64,000 bases of DNA from NCBI RefSeq assembly GCF_023065955.2, contig NW_026622874.1:27523772-27587771 (forward strand). The letters run 5' to 3'. This stretch comes from Ursus arctos. Lineage: Eukaryota > Chordata > Mammalia > Carnivora > Ursidae. Below, one piece after another: positions 1 to 12,500 of the stretch (position 1 is the first letter of the stretch; each line of letters opens with the position of its first letter). The translations under genes were made by a program, and so were the position numbers. Under the pieces are notes generated by a model. It ran no database searches and was not told the DNA's origin. It was given only the letters and a program-made list of their open reading frames with translations.

Positions 1-301
1 CCTGAAGTCAGAAGACCTAACTCTCAGGTATGTGTTTCTTGGTCAGGTTCTGTAAACTCCTCAAAACTCACCTTCTGTGTTTATAGCCAATCAGGAAATG
101 ATAGTAGCAGAGCCTCAGAAAACACCTGTCAGTGTGTTCAGTACATACTAGGCATCCCCATAATGTTTGTTTTTTAAGTAAAAAAGATCTGTTAGAAGGT
201 AGTGACAAATTGCTGCTTCCCTCAGGAAGCCGTGCAGGTAGGTTATCAATCACCTGGAAGAATCAGTCCTGGCCCACACCACGGGGAAACACATAGCGAG
301 A

Positions 302-324
302 TGCATTGTGGGAAATGTAGTTCA
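302..324 (-). promoter_or_regulatory. Candidate ZNF143/THAP11-type site
   Basis: The + strand reads gcattgtgggaaatgtagtt; its complement is actacatttcccacaatgc, very close to the ACTACAATTCCCA(G/C)AATGC element bound by ZNF143 and THAP11. Motif match only; it sits in intronic, non-CpG sequence. Confidence 0.4.
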
Positions 325-2245
325 GCCTAGCCAAGTTGAAACAGTACAGCGCCACCAAGGGGCTTGGTACATAATTCATGATTAGCAGAGTTCAAATCAC
401 TGTTCAACACTGTTGAACCCAAAGTTGGTCCTGACTCATGAGTTCCGGAAAACACAATTACTCTCAAAAGGTAAAGGTTTTAATGTGGTTGAAGATAACT
501 TCAAATTTGTCCCCTGTTCTCTTGGACACTTCCCAAAGGTGGAGCTGCGAAAACTCATTGAAACAAAAACTGTATTGTTATCATAAATACATATTTCCCA
601 AGGAGGTTCTCCATCCTCACCCCATTCCCATGCGAGGGTGCAGATCTAACCCAGAGGGCCCAGGCTGGTCCTGCTTGCTGTGCCGCGGTTATCAGAGGAG
701 CGTGAGCAAAGAGGATACGGCAGGTCTGGCCTCGCAGCTTCACAGATGGTCAGAGCAGCTGCTCACGGTCTTGCAGCCAGGTTGGCTGTAGCAGGAGGGA
801 CCAGGCTGACCTGATGCTAATCTTGCAGTCCTTGTAACTTGAAGAGGGTGTAGTCTGAAGAAGAAGATAAACAGATTCCAATTAAAGATTATTTCAGAAG
901 ATGATAGACTCTTGGTTAGTGCTGATTATTTTTTAAAAAACAAAGCCAAATGGAAAAATTGGGAGCCCATTGACTCTTGAAATGTGGTCCTTAGCAGAAT
1001 TGCCCTTGGCATTCTTTAAAAACACAGATTGCTTACATCACTCCGGACTTCCGGAATCAGAATCCGTTTTTTACTTAGTGCCACAGGGGATTTGTACACT
1101 TATTTAAGTTTGGATAAATGGAACACAGCTATACCTTGATGTTCTTTCAGCAGTTGCTGGTGTTTTATGTTAGTATATTGATGTTAGAAACGGGGGATTT
1201 CAAGGAACTGGGAAAGAACAAAAGAGTTGCAGAATACAGAACATCTGGTTTAGGCTGAGGAATTTAGAGATGGATGGTGTGGGCTTATTTGCAAAATAAC
1301 TATGGTCATCTTTGTGGGTCCCTGGAATATACACAATGAGAACCCAAGATTCTGCAGGAATTTTGGTCCGTTTGTATTTCCTCTACTTCAAAATGTAACA
1401 TTTTAACCTTTCAGTTAGTTAAACTTTGATAATGCAGAATAGATTATGTGTAATATAATGTATGGTTTACATTTTAGAGGCAGTGCTGTGCAAGAATTTA
1501 GTGTTATGTGCATCCGTAATAAAAGCAGTAATAACAACTGGCCTGAATTACACTGCATTAGTACTCTAGACCCTTAAATGAGACCTTTCCACTGTTTCCA
1601 CAGACTTTGACATTGTAGACTTAATTTTAATTTAAGAAAATGAGAATTCTTCAAAACAGAATTCTGTTCATGGATTTCTCCGGTTGGTCGATTTCTGCAT
1701 TTAGGTAAATAAAAGATGAAACAATAGATAAATTGAGAAACAGTAATAAGATAATTCCAGACTAGCAGAAGTCTGAAGTTGTGGAAACATTAAAGTTTCT
1801 TTCCATGATCAGTTTTTTAAAAATATATATTATTTTTCTAAACTTGTTCATTGAATCCTTGATTCCAAATACCAATGAAAAGCACAGTATATTTAAGTAA
1901 AAAAAAAAAATTTTTTTTTATAAATAGAAAGGCTCCGTTCCAGATAGCATTTATCTTAATTTTCCAAGCAAACTTTTGTGACCCCCTCCTTACTATACAC
2001 GGAGAGATTTTGTGTTGCTTATGTGCACGCACCCCCCCCCATGGTTTTGTGATGTGCTCCCTGTTGTTATCAGTAGTGAGTGTGTTCTAGTGAGAGCTAA
2101 TATTCTGACAGTCTTTCACAAAAAACATTCCATGTTTATTTTTGAAAAAAAGTCTTTGAAATATTTTATCCACAGGAAGTTGGAAAATACCAGAGATAGG
2201 GAATCTGTATTCTTTATACGTGTTCATGTTCAAAAGAGTGTCACA

Positions 2246-2440
2246 TGGGGCACCTGGGTGGCACAGCGGTTAAGCGTCTGCCTTTGGCTCAGGGCGTGAT
2301 CCCGGCGTTGTGGGATCGAGCCCCACATCAGGCTCCTCTGCTATGAGCCTGCTTCTTCCTCTCCCACTCCCCCTGCTTGTGTTCCCTCTCTCACTGGCTG
2401 TCTCTATCTCTGTCAAATAAATAAAATCTTAAAAAAAAAA
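2246..2440 (+). repeat. CAN-SINE, bear-type subfamily
   Basis: Head 'gtggcacagcggttaagcg', internal 'ctggctgtctctatctctgtc' and an A-rich tail. A perfect 12-base target-site duplication, aagagtgtcaca, flanks it (2234-2245 and 2440-2451). Confidence 0.95.
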
Positions 2441-3775
2441 AGAGTGTCACAAATTATTTAACCATTATTTTCCCAAAGTAGGCATTTTTCCTTTCTCATT
2501 TAATGTGATTATTTCCTAATTTGTAACATTGTATAATTGTGACTGTAATGTAGTTAAAATGCATTTAGAGCTTTGAACATCTATAGGAGAAGAATGTTGA
2601 GTTGAATACAGAGATTCTTATCCATTGCTTTGTGATACTTGCATTTTGCCGGAAAGCACATACACAAAACAAATCTAAAACATTTTACCCTTCCTTACCT
2701 GTGACTCAATATTTAAGTAATTGCATTAGAGAGCGAGCATTCAAATAAAAGAATCAATGTAGCTTTTTGACTGTGAGGAATGAAATATATATATTTAATT
2801 TTCTAGAGTAGTGTTTACTGATATGATAAAGGAGGCTCATTTGGGCATTGTACAGATTCTCCTCTGATGATTTTCATATAAGAAACGCAGAATTTTGTAA
2901 TGATAAAGGACATTACAAATCATCACATCTGACTCCTTATGAAACCAGCGTGATCAGAGCCAGCCCAAGCATTTGCTTCCAGAGTGGTGCCCTGTGGGTG
3001 TATCCTGTGCTTGACACAGTCCGGCCCCTGCTGCACCCCTCCCACCTCCAGCTGAGTCCAAGGACTGGGTGTCTGCTGTTTGCAAGAAACTCAGTCCTTC
3101 TGCCTTTTTTCTTAATTCTCAATGCTTTACTTCAATTTCCCATAATTTTTCAAATATCTTTAATATCTGTTTCTCATGGATTCCTTGCTTTCTGTTTTAA
3201 CCATTTTTTCTCTATCTTAAAAATTAACCACAAAAAAAATTAACCACAAAGTATTTATACTTGTATATGTTTCTACACCTTTACATGTCCTAATTACTAC
3301 CGAATCTCTCTCTTACCTTTGGATGTCTAGTTTTTGGCTTCTTTTCTATGTATTTACCTGCTGCCTCCATCATTTTTTGTTCATCTGTTCCTTTTGAGTC
3401 CTTGAAAAATTGTTATCGATTTTGCTCACATTGGCCTCTTGGAGGTTACCAAAGGACACCCCCACCCCTGAACCAGTGGCCTTTTCTTCTGTTCTCTTCA
3501 CTCACGGACAGCAGTAGATACGAAGAGCCCACTCCTCGAAATCCTCCTCCTTGGTTTTTGGTGCCTTTCACTTCGTCCAGTCTCAGACCTACTGCTTTTC
3601 GTTGTCTGATCCCCAATTTGCCAGAATTCTGCCCTTCTAAATATTTTTCTCTTTACATATGATCTGCAGTAGACCTTCGTCATCTTCAGCGTTTAGAAGT
3701 TGTTTCTGACAGATGTCTTCATTTGGAATCACCCACATCTCACTGATTTCCTGTTGACAGGACAGTCTTTCTTTC

Positions 3776-3826
3776 TTTCATTCATTCATTCATTCATTCA
3801 TTCATTCATTCATTCATTCATTCATA
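3776..3826 (+). repeat. (TTCA)n microsatellite
   Basis: About twelve near-perfect tetranucleotide units, preceded by a short TTTC run. Confidence 0.95.
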
Positions 3827-4579
3827 TACTGAATATCTGCTGTGTACAGGACACCAGAAGTATACGTAAGATAAACCCTTTGCTCTAGGAGCACGCATGC
3901 CTGTGAGCCCCTCTGCTTTGTCCTGCAGTTTTGCTTCAGGCTCTTTGGGTGATGACCACGGCTGCCATTTGTTGATCATCTCTCCACAGGCCACCCTGCT
4001 CGCTCTCTCAGCCAGTCCTCGTAGGAGCCAGAAAGACACTGATGTACTGTTTTCCTCCTGTTAACGTTCTCTTGACCTTAAATTGTTCCCTAAATGCCCC
4101 ATTGTTCTCTAAATGACTCTGTGATACTTTTGCAGTCACGAACTGAAGATTAGAGTCACCTGGGTATTCCTTCCTTGTATCATTTGTTACACTGGGCCTG
4201 ACCATTCCTCCAAGCTCTGGTAGACATTTCTCTTGGAGTCCCGTTGTCACCGTCTTTCTTTACCAATAGTCATTGTTTAGATAAACTGTTTGTTGAAGTT
4301 GAACATATAGACAGAAGTTGAACATAGAGACATTGAGCGAAGTGTACAGCTTGATGAATCCATGCAAAATGAATACACCTCTGTACCCAGTGCCTGGACT
4401 GAGAATTGAATCATCAGTAGCACCTCGGAATCCTCCTTCCTGTTCCCTCTCAACCGCTGTCCCCCGAGAGTAACCACTATCCTGACTTCTGACCACATAA
4501 GTTGGTTTTGCTTTGATCGTTCTTCAGGTGGGATAATATAGCATGTGCTCTTTGGTGTCGTCTTTGATCAACATTTTTT

Positions 4580-4771
4580 TTAAAAGATTTTATTTATTCA
4601 TTTGACAGAGATAGAGACAGCCAGCAAGAGAGGGAACACAAGCAGGGGGAGTGGGAGAGGAAGAAGCAGGCTTCCAACGGTGGAGCCTGATGTGGGGCTC
4701 GATCCCAGAGCTCCGGGGTCATGCCCTGAGCCGAAGGCAGACACCTAAAGACTGAGCCACCCAGGCGCCCC
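4580..4771 (-). repeat. CAN-SINE, bear-type, inside L1M
   Basis: Reverse-oriented copy starting with a T tract and ending 'caggcgcccc'. Duplication tgatcaacatttttt occurs at 4565-4579 and 4772-4786. Confidence 0.95.
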
Positions 4772-4861
4772 TGATCAACATTTTTTGAGAGTCATCTATA
4801 TTGTTGTGTGTAGTTAGACATTGGTCATTTTCAGTGCTGCATAATATTCCAGCACAGGAAT

Positions 4862-5095
4862 ATACTGTATTTAAAAAAATCGAAGTGTTACCGATGTACA
4901 GTATTCTGTTAGTTTCAGGTGTACATCATAGTGATTTCAGTATTTTATACATTATGAAATATTCCCTGTGGTAAGTCTAGTTACCATCTATCACCATATG
5001 AAATTATTACAGTATCGATTGCATTTCCTATGCTGTAAGTTACATCCCCATGACTTATTTATTTTGTAACCAGAAGTTTGTATACTACATTTTTC
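4862..5095 (-). mobile_element. L1 3' UTR fragment nested in L1M (antisense)
   Basis: Contains the antisense L1 3' UTR phrases 'tgttagtttcaggtgtac' and 'taagttacatccccatgac'. It separates two parts of the outer L1M. Confidence 0.65.
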
Positions 5096-5529
5096 TCATT
5101 CTACCGTTGAAGGACAATTGGATTGTTTCCACTTTGGAGCCATTATGGGCTGTGCTGCTGCTTACAGTTCTAGCACCTGTAGTAAGGGCTCCTTCTACAC
5201 ATCCTGTGGATATTCTTGCCTGTGCTTCGACGCACGTACTCAGTTCTGCTGAGTATGTATACACAAGTTTTACCCAGCAGTTCGCCAAAATTTTTATTAC
5301 TACCAGCAAAATAAAAAGCACATTGTTAAGGCTGAAAAATTTTAGATACTTGACCTCACTGTCCTTTTACTCCCTATATTGAATTCATCATTCATTAAAT
5401 AGTCATTGAGTGCCTGCTATGTTTGAGGCCCCTAGGCTACATCCGTAAACATAAAAGCAAGTGTTCTGGCACTTAGTTGCCGATCAATAGGATTATTGAT
5501 TTTTCTTAATAGTAACAATAATGATGACT

Positions 5530-5775
5530 ACTAACATTACTGAGTCCTTACTGTGTGGCAGGGCACAATTCTAAACTCCTTCTATGTATGAAGTCATTTA
5601 GTTCTTAGGACAACTTTTAGAGTTAGCACTATTATTATTCTAATTTTACAGAATAGGAAACTAAGGCACAGAGAGGTTGTATAACTTCTCCAACATCACA
5701 GTATGAGTAAGTGACAGAGCTGTGATTTGAACCTACATAGCACAGCCCCAGAATCCACACATTTCCCGCTATGCT
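5530..5775 (-). repeat. MIR, antisense
   Basis: Reads as reverse MIR: 'gaaactaaggcacagagagg', 'attttacaga', 'gtgacagagctgtgatttga'. Diverged but recognisable over most of the element. Confidence 0.75.
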
Positions 5776-5859
5776 ATACATATCTCATTTAAATCCATTC
5801 CAGCCTAATCTGCCCCTACCGTATGTTTTCTTACTCCTGGCCTGAAATACAATGAAATG

Positions 5860-6062
5860 AGGAAGAGTACAGCCTCTTGAATCAAAGAGGCTTGGATTTT
5901 TTAATCCTGGCTTCACTGCTTACTCTGTCTCTGCCCTCAGGTGAGTTATTGGTTCTTCCCAAAACTCAGTTTCTTCATGAACAGAAGGATCCTTGAAGAT
6001 CGAACTGCTTTGTAAATGGAAAAGCACACCGTATAGTGCCTGACCACCATTCCCATCATTAT
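5860..6062 (+). repeat. MIR, sense, diverged
   Basis: Shows the order expected of MIR: 'tcctggcttcactgcttac', 'ctcagtttcttcatgaac', then 'tagtgcctgacc' near the end. Confidence 0.6.
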
Positions 6063-6112
6063 TTGACCTCTTGTGTCTCTACGATCCATCTGTTAATATG
6101 GTGTGCATACCA

Positions 6113-6318
6113 GGGGTGCCTGGGTGGCTCAGTGGGTTAAGCATCAAGCTCTTGGTTTCGGTGCAGGTCATGATCTCAGGGTCATGGGACCAAGCCCCAC
6201 ATCAGGATACGCGTTCAGTGGGGAGTCTGCTTGAGGATTCTTTCTCCCTCTCCCTCTGCCCCTCCCCCTGCTCACACATGCACTCTGTTTCTCTAAAATA
6301 AATAAATCTTTAAAAAAT
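6113..6318 (+). repeat. CAN-SINE, older type
   Basis: Head 'gggtgcctgggtggctcag', then 'aggtcatgatctcagggtca' and 'tcagtggggagtctgcttga', with tail aataaataaatctttaaaaaa. Confidence 0.93.
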
Positions 6319-6817
6319 ATACAGCGCGTGCACCAACTCTAAGCATCCTTCTTAAAGACTGTTGTTTTTATCATTTCCTTCTTTTATAAAAAATGTTTAA
6401 TGACTTACCATTGCCGGGCAGGTAAAGACAAACAAAGGCACTGGAAGCGTTGCAAGTCTACATCCTCCTTATTGCCCTCTACTTCTTCCACAGACCCTTC
6501 TTTCTTCTTGGACTGATCTGTTCAGTATTCGACACCCTGGGCTTCCCGCTCCTCGTGTCTTTGCCAGTCACTGAGGTCTCTCCCTTTGCCTTTTGCCTTT
6601 TGTCTGGGAAGTCTCCTCTGCCTTCTGGACTCATCTCTGGGCATTCATTCCACCCATGTACATGATGCCACTCCTGTCCTGAATGGGTTTTCCACTCTAT
6701 TAAGGAAGATTCGATGGTCACATAAGTATACCTACTACTACGGGGTAGTATATGATAGGTACCTACTGCGGGTATCCTTTGTGGGTGGAGTTGTGAGGGG
6801 AAACTTGGCAAGGTATC

Positions 6818-7255
6818 TTAAGGTTTTCCAGAGAAACAGATCTAACAAGATGACTGTATCTATATCTAATATATATGTATACACACACAGAGATTGATTG
6901 ATTTTAAGGAATCAACTCACATGATTATGGAAGCTGGCAAGTCCAAAATCCACAAGGTAGTTCTGCAGCCCAGAGACATGGAGACCGTAGGAGGAGTTTC
7001 AGGTTGAGTCCAAAGGTGGTCTGCTGGCAAAATTCCCTCTTCTCCGGGAGAGGTCAGTCTTTTTCTTAATGTTGTCAACTGATTAGATGGGGCCTACCCA
7101 CGTCATGGAGGGTCATCTGCTTTTCTCAGTCTACTGATTTAAATGTTTATCTCATCTAAAAATTACCTTCACAGACACATCTAGAATAATCTTTGACCAA
7201 ACATCTGGGTAGTATGGCCTCGTCAAGTTGACACAGAAAATTAGCCATCACAGGA
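6818..7255 (+). repeat. Ancient interspersed repeat, family not assigned
   Basis: Begins 'ttttccagagaaacagatc', with 'atgattatggaagctgg' inside and 'caagttgacacagaaaatta' at the end. This phrase order is familiar from many mammalian intronic repeats, but I do not assert a family name. Confidence 0.5.
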
Positions 7256-8145
7256 AGTATATGTCAAACTGGGCTTTGAAGAAGACATTGGAGTTTGATA
7301 AGTCAATCAAGACTATTGGAAGGGTAGACAAGCCAGGCGAGGGCTCATAGCCTGTTTTCTCCCCAACATACCCAAAGGGTAAGATAATCCCCACCAGTAG
7401 CAGGGGCTCACTGATGGGTGACGGTGGGAGGTGTGAAGGGAGAACATTCTGAGGAGAGAAAAATTACAGTGTAAACACCTCATGGACGTTGTAGAATGTG
7501 ATGGGAAGGAGCCAAGTGTAGCAGACAGCCCTGGATGTATGTGTTGGCTCCATTCCTTCGCTCCTTGCATAACTGTGTACAAGCTGACTACCATCCATGA
7601 GCCTGTTTTTGTATGTATAAAATAGAGATGATGAAGTTTGTTCCTCCCTTCTGCCAACACAGACGTATCCATTTGTCCAGTTATATTGAATCAGTGTGGT
7701 TTCAGCAAGAGACAGAGAAGACCAGGGGTCAGCAATTTTGCATTGCTTCTGGTGCCCTTGTTAACTTTCTGTGTGACCCCTGGGAAACCAGTTAGCTTCT
7801 CTGTTATCTCCCTAATCTGTTAAATATCTCCTTTACCACGGCAGAATTTGAAAATTTCTGTCTCACAGAAATAATTAAATTGTTTTGCATAAGGTTTTGA
7901 TTTCTTGGAAGAAAGAATTTTTGAAGGACAAGACTTTCCTGTTATTATTGGGTCATAGATTCCTGGTATGAAGTCTTGTTCTGTGTCTTGGACTGAGTTA
8001 TGTAATTTCTTCTTTAGAGTTTTAAATTGGTGATTCATTAAGGAAAAATATTACCATCTCCATCTTGAGTACCCAGTATTTTCATTATAAAGGGACCACT
8101 CTTCTTCTTTTTACTTTTTCTCCTCATTATAAAACCCTATGGTTT

Positions 8146-8323
8146 GAGATTATTTATTTTAGAGGGTGGGAGGGGCAAAGGGGCAGAGGGAGAGAGACTC
8201 CTAAAGCAGACTCCCTGCTGAGAATGGAGCCCAATGTGGGGCTCAGTCTTATGACCCTGAAATCATGACCTGAGAGGAAACCAAGAGTCGGCAGCTTAAC
8301 CGACTGAGCCACACAGGTATTCC
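8146..8323 (-). repeat. CAN-SINE, older, antisense
   Basis: Reverse copy with diverged tail. The imperfect duplication aaaaccctatg flanks it (8131-8141 and 8324-8334). Confidence 0.9.
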
Positions 8324-8916
8324 AAAACCCTATGTTTTAAAGTTATCTACCATTGGTACTTTTTGTAAGGATTTTATTACTAAATATTGCATATTTATCC
8401 TTAACATGGAATAATTAATATAATTTACCACAATTTTGCATAAGCAGTATTTTAGTTAACTTGGACAGCCGTTTTGGACAATGTGCCAATCACTGTGGCA
8501 TTTCCATTCACTCGTTCACGTATGCGTGTATACGTTCAGTAAGCATTCACCGAGTGTCTGTTGTGCGCTAGGAATCTTCCAGGTATTGGAGATACGGCTG
8601 TGAACAAAGGACATGAAATCCCTGCCCTCACGAAGGTCACATTTTTGAAATATTTATAGGAGCTCCTTCCATTTTTACAAAATTCCAATTGGGAATTATA
8701 AGAGCATATGGTACCCTAGTTATTGGAATGATTAAAATTAGATCCTGAACTGTATTCTCTAAAGAGAGTGTGAAACAGTGTTGTTCAGTTCCTAGATAAT
8801 GGCTTATTTTCATGTGCTAATTATTACAGATCCCCTCCATAGAGAAGGTGATAAACATAGAGAAGAGTTTATATAAACACATATAAATGAAGATGTTTTC
8901 CTTTGTGTATGCTTTT

Positions 8917-9111
8917 TTTCTTTTTTTAAGATTTTATTTATTTGAGAGAGAGCGTGTGAGCAGGGGGAGGAGCAGAGAGAGAGCGAGAGAAGCAGACTCC
9001 ACGCTGAGCACAGAGCCTGACCTGGGGCTCAATCCCATGACCCTGAGATCATGACCTGAGCTGAAACCTCAACCTGACATTTAACCGACTGGGCCACCCA
9101 GGCACCCCTTG
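8917..9111 (-). repeat. CAN-SINE, antisense
   Basis: T tract then aagattttatttatttgagag at the left; 'gccacccaggcacccc' at the right. The duplication ctttgtgtatgctttt / ctttgtatatgctttt (8901-8916, 9112-9127) has one mismatch. Confidence 0.93.
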
Positions 9112-10004
9112 CTTTGTATATGCTTTTGATCAGATTCCCCTTTAGACTTACCTTGAATCTGTGATCATGACTTTTAGGAGAAAAGCAGCTTGTCAATAAG
9201 CAGAGTCATTCCTTTCTGTCCCAAGTGATGGAAGTTACACAGAATGTGCTGGCTTGAGAAAGTGGAGAAGTACTGGGGACTTAGTTCAGTGTACAAGACT
9301 TTGTTGCCAGTGTAAAGGTGATAGGGACTCTAAATGAGTTTTCATAAAAATAAGAAAATTCTAAATAACAAAATGCATGGACTTGTAACTATTAATTACA
9401 CAAACTTGTTTTCCCTTTCTGAGTTTTTTAGGGCATGTTTTTTGGCCAAGTTTATTGCAAAGACCATTTTTAGTGTTATTATTCTTTACTTTGATGATGA
9501 TTGATGGTTTTGTTTTTTTAAAAGTCACAGTTTTATAATGGAGATCACGTGGGAAGTGGCCATGATCTGGCCTCTCCAGAGATTTTGCAAAGATGGGGTG
9601 AAAGTCGTATTTCATTTCCCATTTCCTACCACTTAACCTTTGCCCATTTCACACTTGCTACACGGGTCTCCTTACCCTTCTTGGTCTGCACAGAAAATTC
9701 ACACCCTAGAAAACAGGTAGAAATATCTATGAGCTTCGTTTTGTAAAGCTATGTCTTACACAGAAATATGAAGCAGAGGATTTAGGGGACAAGGAAAAGG
9801 AAGAAAAATGAGGAACAAAAGAGGAAATCCATTACTATATCAAAAAGAGTCCCCCCCCCCTTAAAAAATGATGAGATCACATGTTTGACTGAAGTGGTTT
9901 GATGAAAGATCATCTGAAAGTGATCTGGTTATAATTTTTTTAAAGCAATAGTTCAGTCTGTTTTCCCCCAAAGGAAGAGTCTTTATCTAAAAATTTTTAT
10001 TTTC

Positions 10005-10188
10005 TGGGCGCCTGGGTGGCTCAGTCGGTTAAGCGTCTGCCTTCGGTTCAGGTCAAGATCCCTGGGATGGAGCCCTGCATGGGGCTCCTTCCTCCGCGAG
10101 GAGTCTGCTTCTACCCCCTCCCTCTGCCAGCCACTCCCTCTGCTTGTGTGCGCATGCTGTCAAATAAAATCTTTAAATAAAAAGATAA
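10005..10188 (+). repeat. CAN-SINE, sense
   Basis: Head 'gggcgcctgggtggctcag' and tail 'caaataaaatctttaaataa', flanked by related 'atttttattttc' sequence on both sides. Confidence 0.93.
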
Positions 10189-10194
10189 CATTTT

Positions 10195-10915
10195 TATTTT
10201 CATGGCTCAGGCCAGAGCTCTTGCAGGCGTCCTTGAGTTCCTTTTCTTGCACTGTTACTGTTGTGGTTCAGTCCACTGACCCTTCTCCTGCCTGCTGTCC
10301 CGACTTCCAACCTTGCCCCTTCCAGGCCAGGGTCTACGCAGCAATCAGTGCCTTTCTTTTCCGGGGTGTGTCAGTTTGTGTGGCTTCTTTGCTCTGCGCC
10401 TCCCGCTGCTTTGCCACCTGGCTCAGAATAGTCCAGATCCTTTCATCATAGTTTGCTTCTGTGACCTTTCCCCCTTCCTTCCCTACTGTTTGTCCTCTTG
10501 CTCGCTCCTTGCTGCACAGGCTTCCTTACCATTCTTGAACACACCACTACCCCCGTGCCTGCACGCCCTCGTATCTGTTAAAGCAGAGCCTCCTTCCCCC
10601 GGATATTGGTAAAGCTAGCTCCTCGTTTCTTTCAAATCCCTGCTCAGAGTTCACCTTATCAGAGAGATCTTTCTTGACCACGTCCTGCACTGTTACTGTC
10701 CGTAGCTTTTATCTGATTTAATCTCAATGAACTTACTTACTTAATTATAGCTTGTTGTCCTCACTGGAATGTAAGTTCCTTGAAGGAGAGCAGGGGCTGC
10801 GATTTTTAGTTCGTTGCTGCATCCCTAGTGCTGAGAACAATTCCTGGCATATAGTGTGTGCTTATTGAGTTTTGTCAAATGGATGGATAAATAATTGAAT
10901 ATATTTACTAGCACA
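10195..10915 (+). repeat. L2 LINE 3' end, sense
   Basis: Diverged but collinear with L2: 'tcaaatccctgctcagagtt', 'cactggaatgtaagttcctt', 'gctgcatccctagtgctgag', 'ttcctggcatatagtgtg'. Confidence 0.75.
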
Positions 10916-11174
10916 TTTCTAATATTTTGCCAGTAAATTGGGTCTACGTTGGTGTAATTTTTAAATAAAAGTGCTGTAAGAGGCTAAGAAATCATTATGG
11001 TCATAGAATTTGGCAGCTTTTATAATGATTTCTAACCAATAGATGCTGGGCTGGTTTCATGAACATATTTAGATATAGGTGGCCATATATTTTCTGCAGG
11101 CTTAATTTTTAGGGGACGCCTACTGAGCTTTTTGTTTAAGGGGGAATTTGAGTACCAACTGAATCCTGTCCCTT

Positions 11175-11418
11175 TTTTTTTAATTATTGGGTTTTTTTGT
11201 TTTGTTTTGTTTTTTTGTTTTTAAGATTTTTATTTATTTATTTATTTATTTGACAGAGAGAGACAGCCAGCGAGAGAGGGAACACAAGCAGGGGGAGTGG
11301 GAGAGGAAGAAGCAGGCTCCTAGCGGAGAAGCCTGATGTGGGGCTCGATTCCAGAACGCTGGGATCACGCCCTGAGCCGAAGGCAGACACTTAACGACTG
11401 CGCCACCCAGGCGCCCCG
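11175..11418 (-). repeat. CAN-SINE, bear-type, antisense
   Basis: Long T-rich left part with TTTA repeats, body 'gacagccagcgagagaggga', right end 'ccacccaggcgcccc'. The duplication gaatcctgtcc is found at 11161-11171 and 11419-11429. Confidence 0.95.
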
Positions 11419-12314
11419 GAATCCTGTCCTTTGAACATGGAGTTAATGTCCACTGTACATACCCAGTATAGCAACTGAATGTTCAGAAAGGATACCCTTC
11501 CTTGGTTTTATGCCCCAGTGAGTTCTTGGCTCCTAAAGAGGCATTTGATGTTTTCCTATACTGAGGAGATAGTCTTAAATTCTTAAGCTTAGAATGAAAA
11601 GGAGGAGTGTGTTTACAGCAGCCTTCTCCATGAAATGGAAGAAAAGAAGAATTTTCTGATGTGAGAATTACAGTTCTCTGCTTGACAGTCCTCTTTCTTT
11701 GTCCCCATACCTAAACAAAGGGCTTCTTTCCACCTGTGTGTAGTCTGTTGTCTCTGTAGATCATCATTTTCTTTTTGAGGAAATGGCATTTTCTACTTTT
11801 AAGTTTACTGTGTGTTGGAGGATGTGAAAGACTGCCTTTAGAGACTGGGGCAGTTAGCAAACCACACTCTAAAAGAAGAACGGGCATCCAAAAGTATTTC
11901 TTAAATTGCATCCAACAAAAGGAGTATCTAGTCCTTTAATCCTAGAGCCCTAGACGGGGGGTTGAAAGGAAGGACTGTAGACAGACATTTCCATGCCTGA
12001 AAATGTCAAGCACAATTTTGGCAGACATCGCAGCCTAGGAAGACGCTAGGTTCTTGGGCAGTGAGATGTTTGCTGGTTTGGTATTTTATCTTTGGCAGTG
12101 GCTGCCACACTTGATATCCTCAGCTGCTTTTGAAGATTCTGCAGAAGGAGAGTGTTCATTTCCAGCAGCAAAAATTCAGTAAATGGTCCCTGCATTCACG
12201 TTGTAATGTGTTTACAACTTTCTGTAGGTTTTTTTTTTTTGTCCTTCCAATTTTTCCTTTCAGATTTATGCTCCAGACCGACAGAAATGACAGACCACGC
12301 CAGTTGAGTCAACA

Positions 12315-12500
12315 GGCACCATGTCATAGTGAAAGAGCACTTGACTCTAAAATCAGAAGACCTGGCAAGTCACCTTGCCTCTCTGAATTTGCGTTTCCTC
12401 ACCGGTAAATGCGAAACGGGTGACCGACCATCTCAGAAGGTCTCTGAATATGAAATGACATGACCTGTTGTACCTGAAAACACTAGGAAAACAACGCCAT
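12315..12500 (+). repeat. MIR relic, sense
   Basis: 'catagtgaaagagcacttga' followed by 'caagtcaccttgcctctctg' and a 'cctcaccggtaaatg' segment, in MIR order. Confidence 0.6.

Larger units (their letters stand above)
4262..5345 (-). mobile_element. Antisense L1M 3' fragment, interrupted twice
   Basis: The outer pieces (4262-4564, 4787-4860, about 5095-5345) read as the complement of an old L1 3' end, with the phrases 'gtaaccactatcctgacttctgaccac' in part and 'ctaccgttgaaggacaattgg'. It is split by a SINE and by another L1 3' UTR piece. Family letters (L1MC/ME) are not certain without a library search. Confidence 0.7.

Noticed and set aside
3776..3826. Regular tetranucleotide array as a possible CRISPR or structural array
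   Set aside because: Simple (TTCA)n microsatellite with no spacers.
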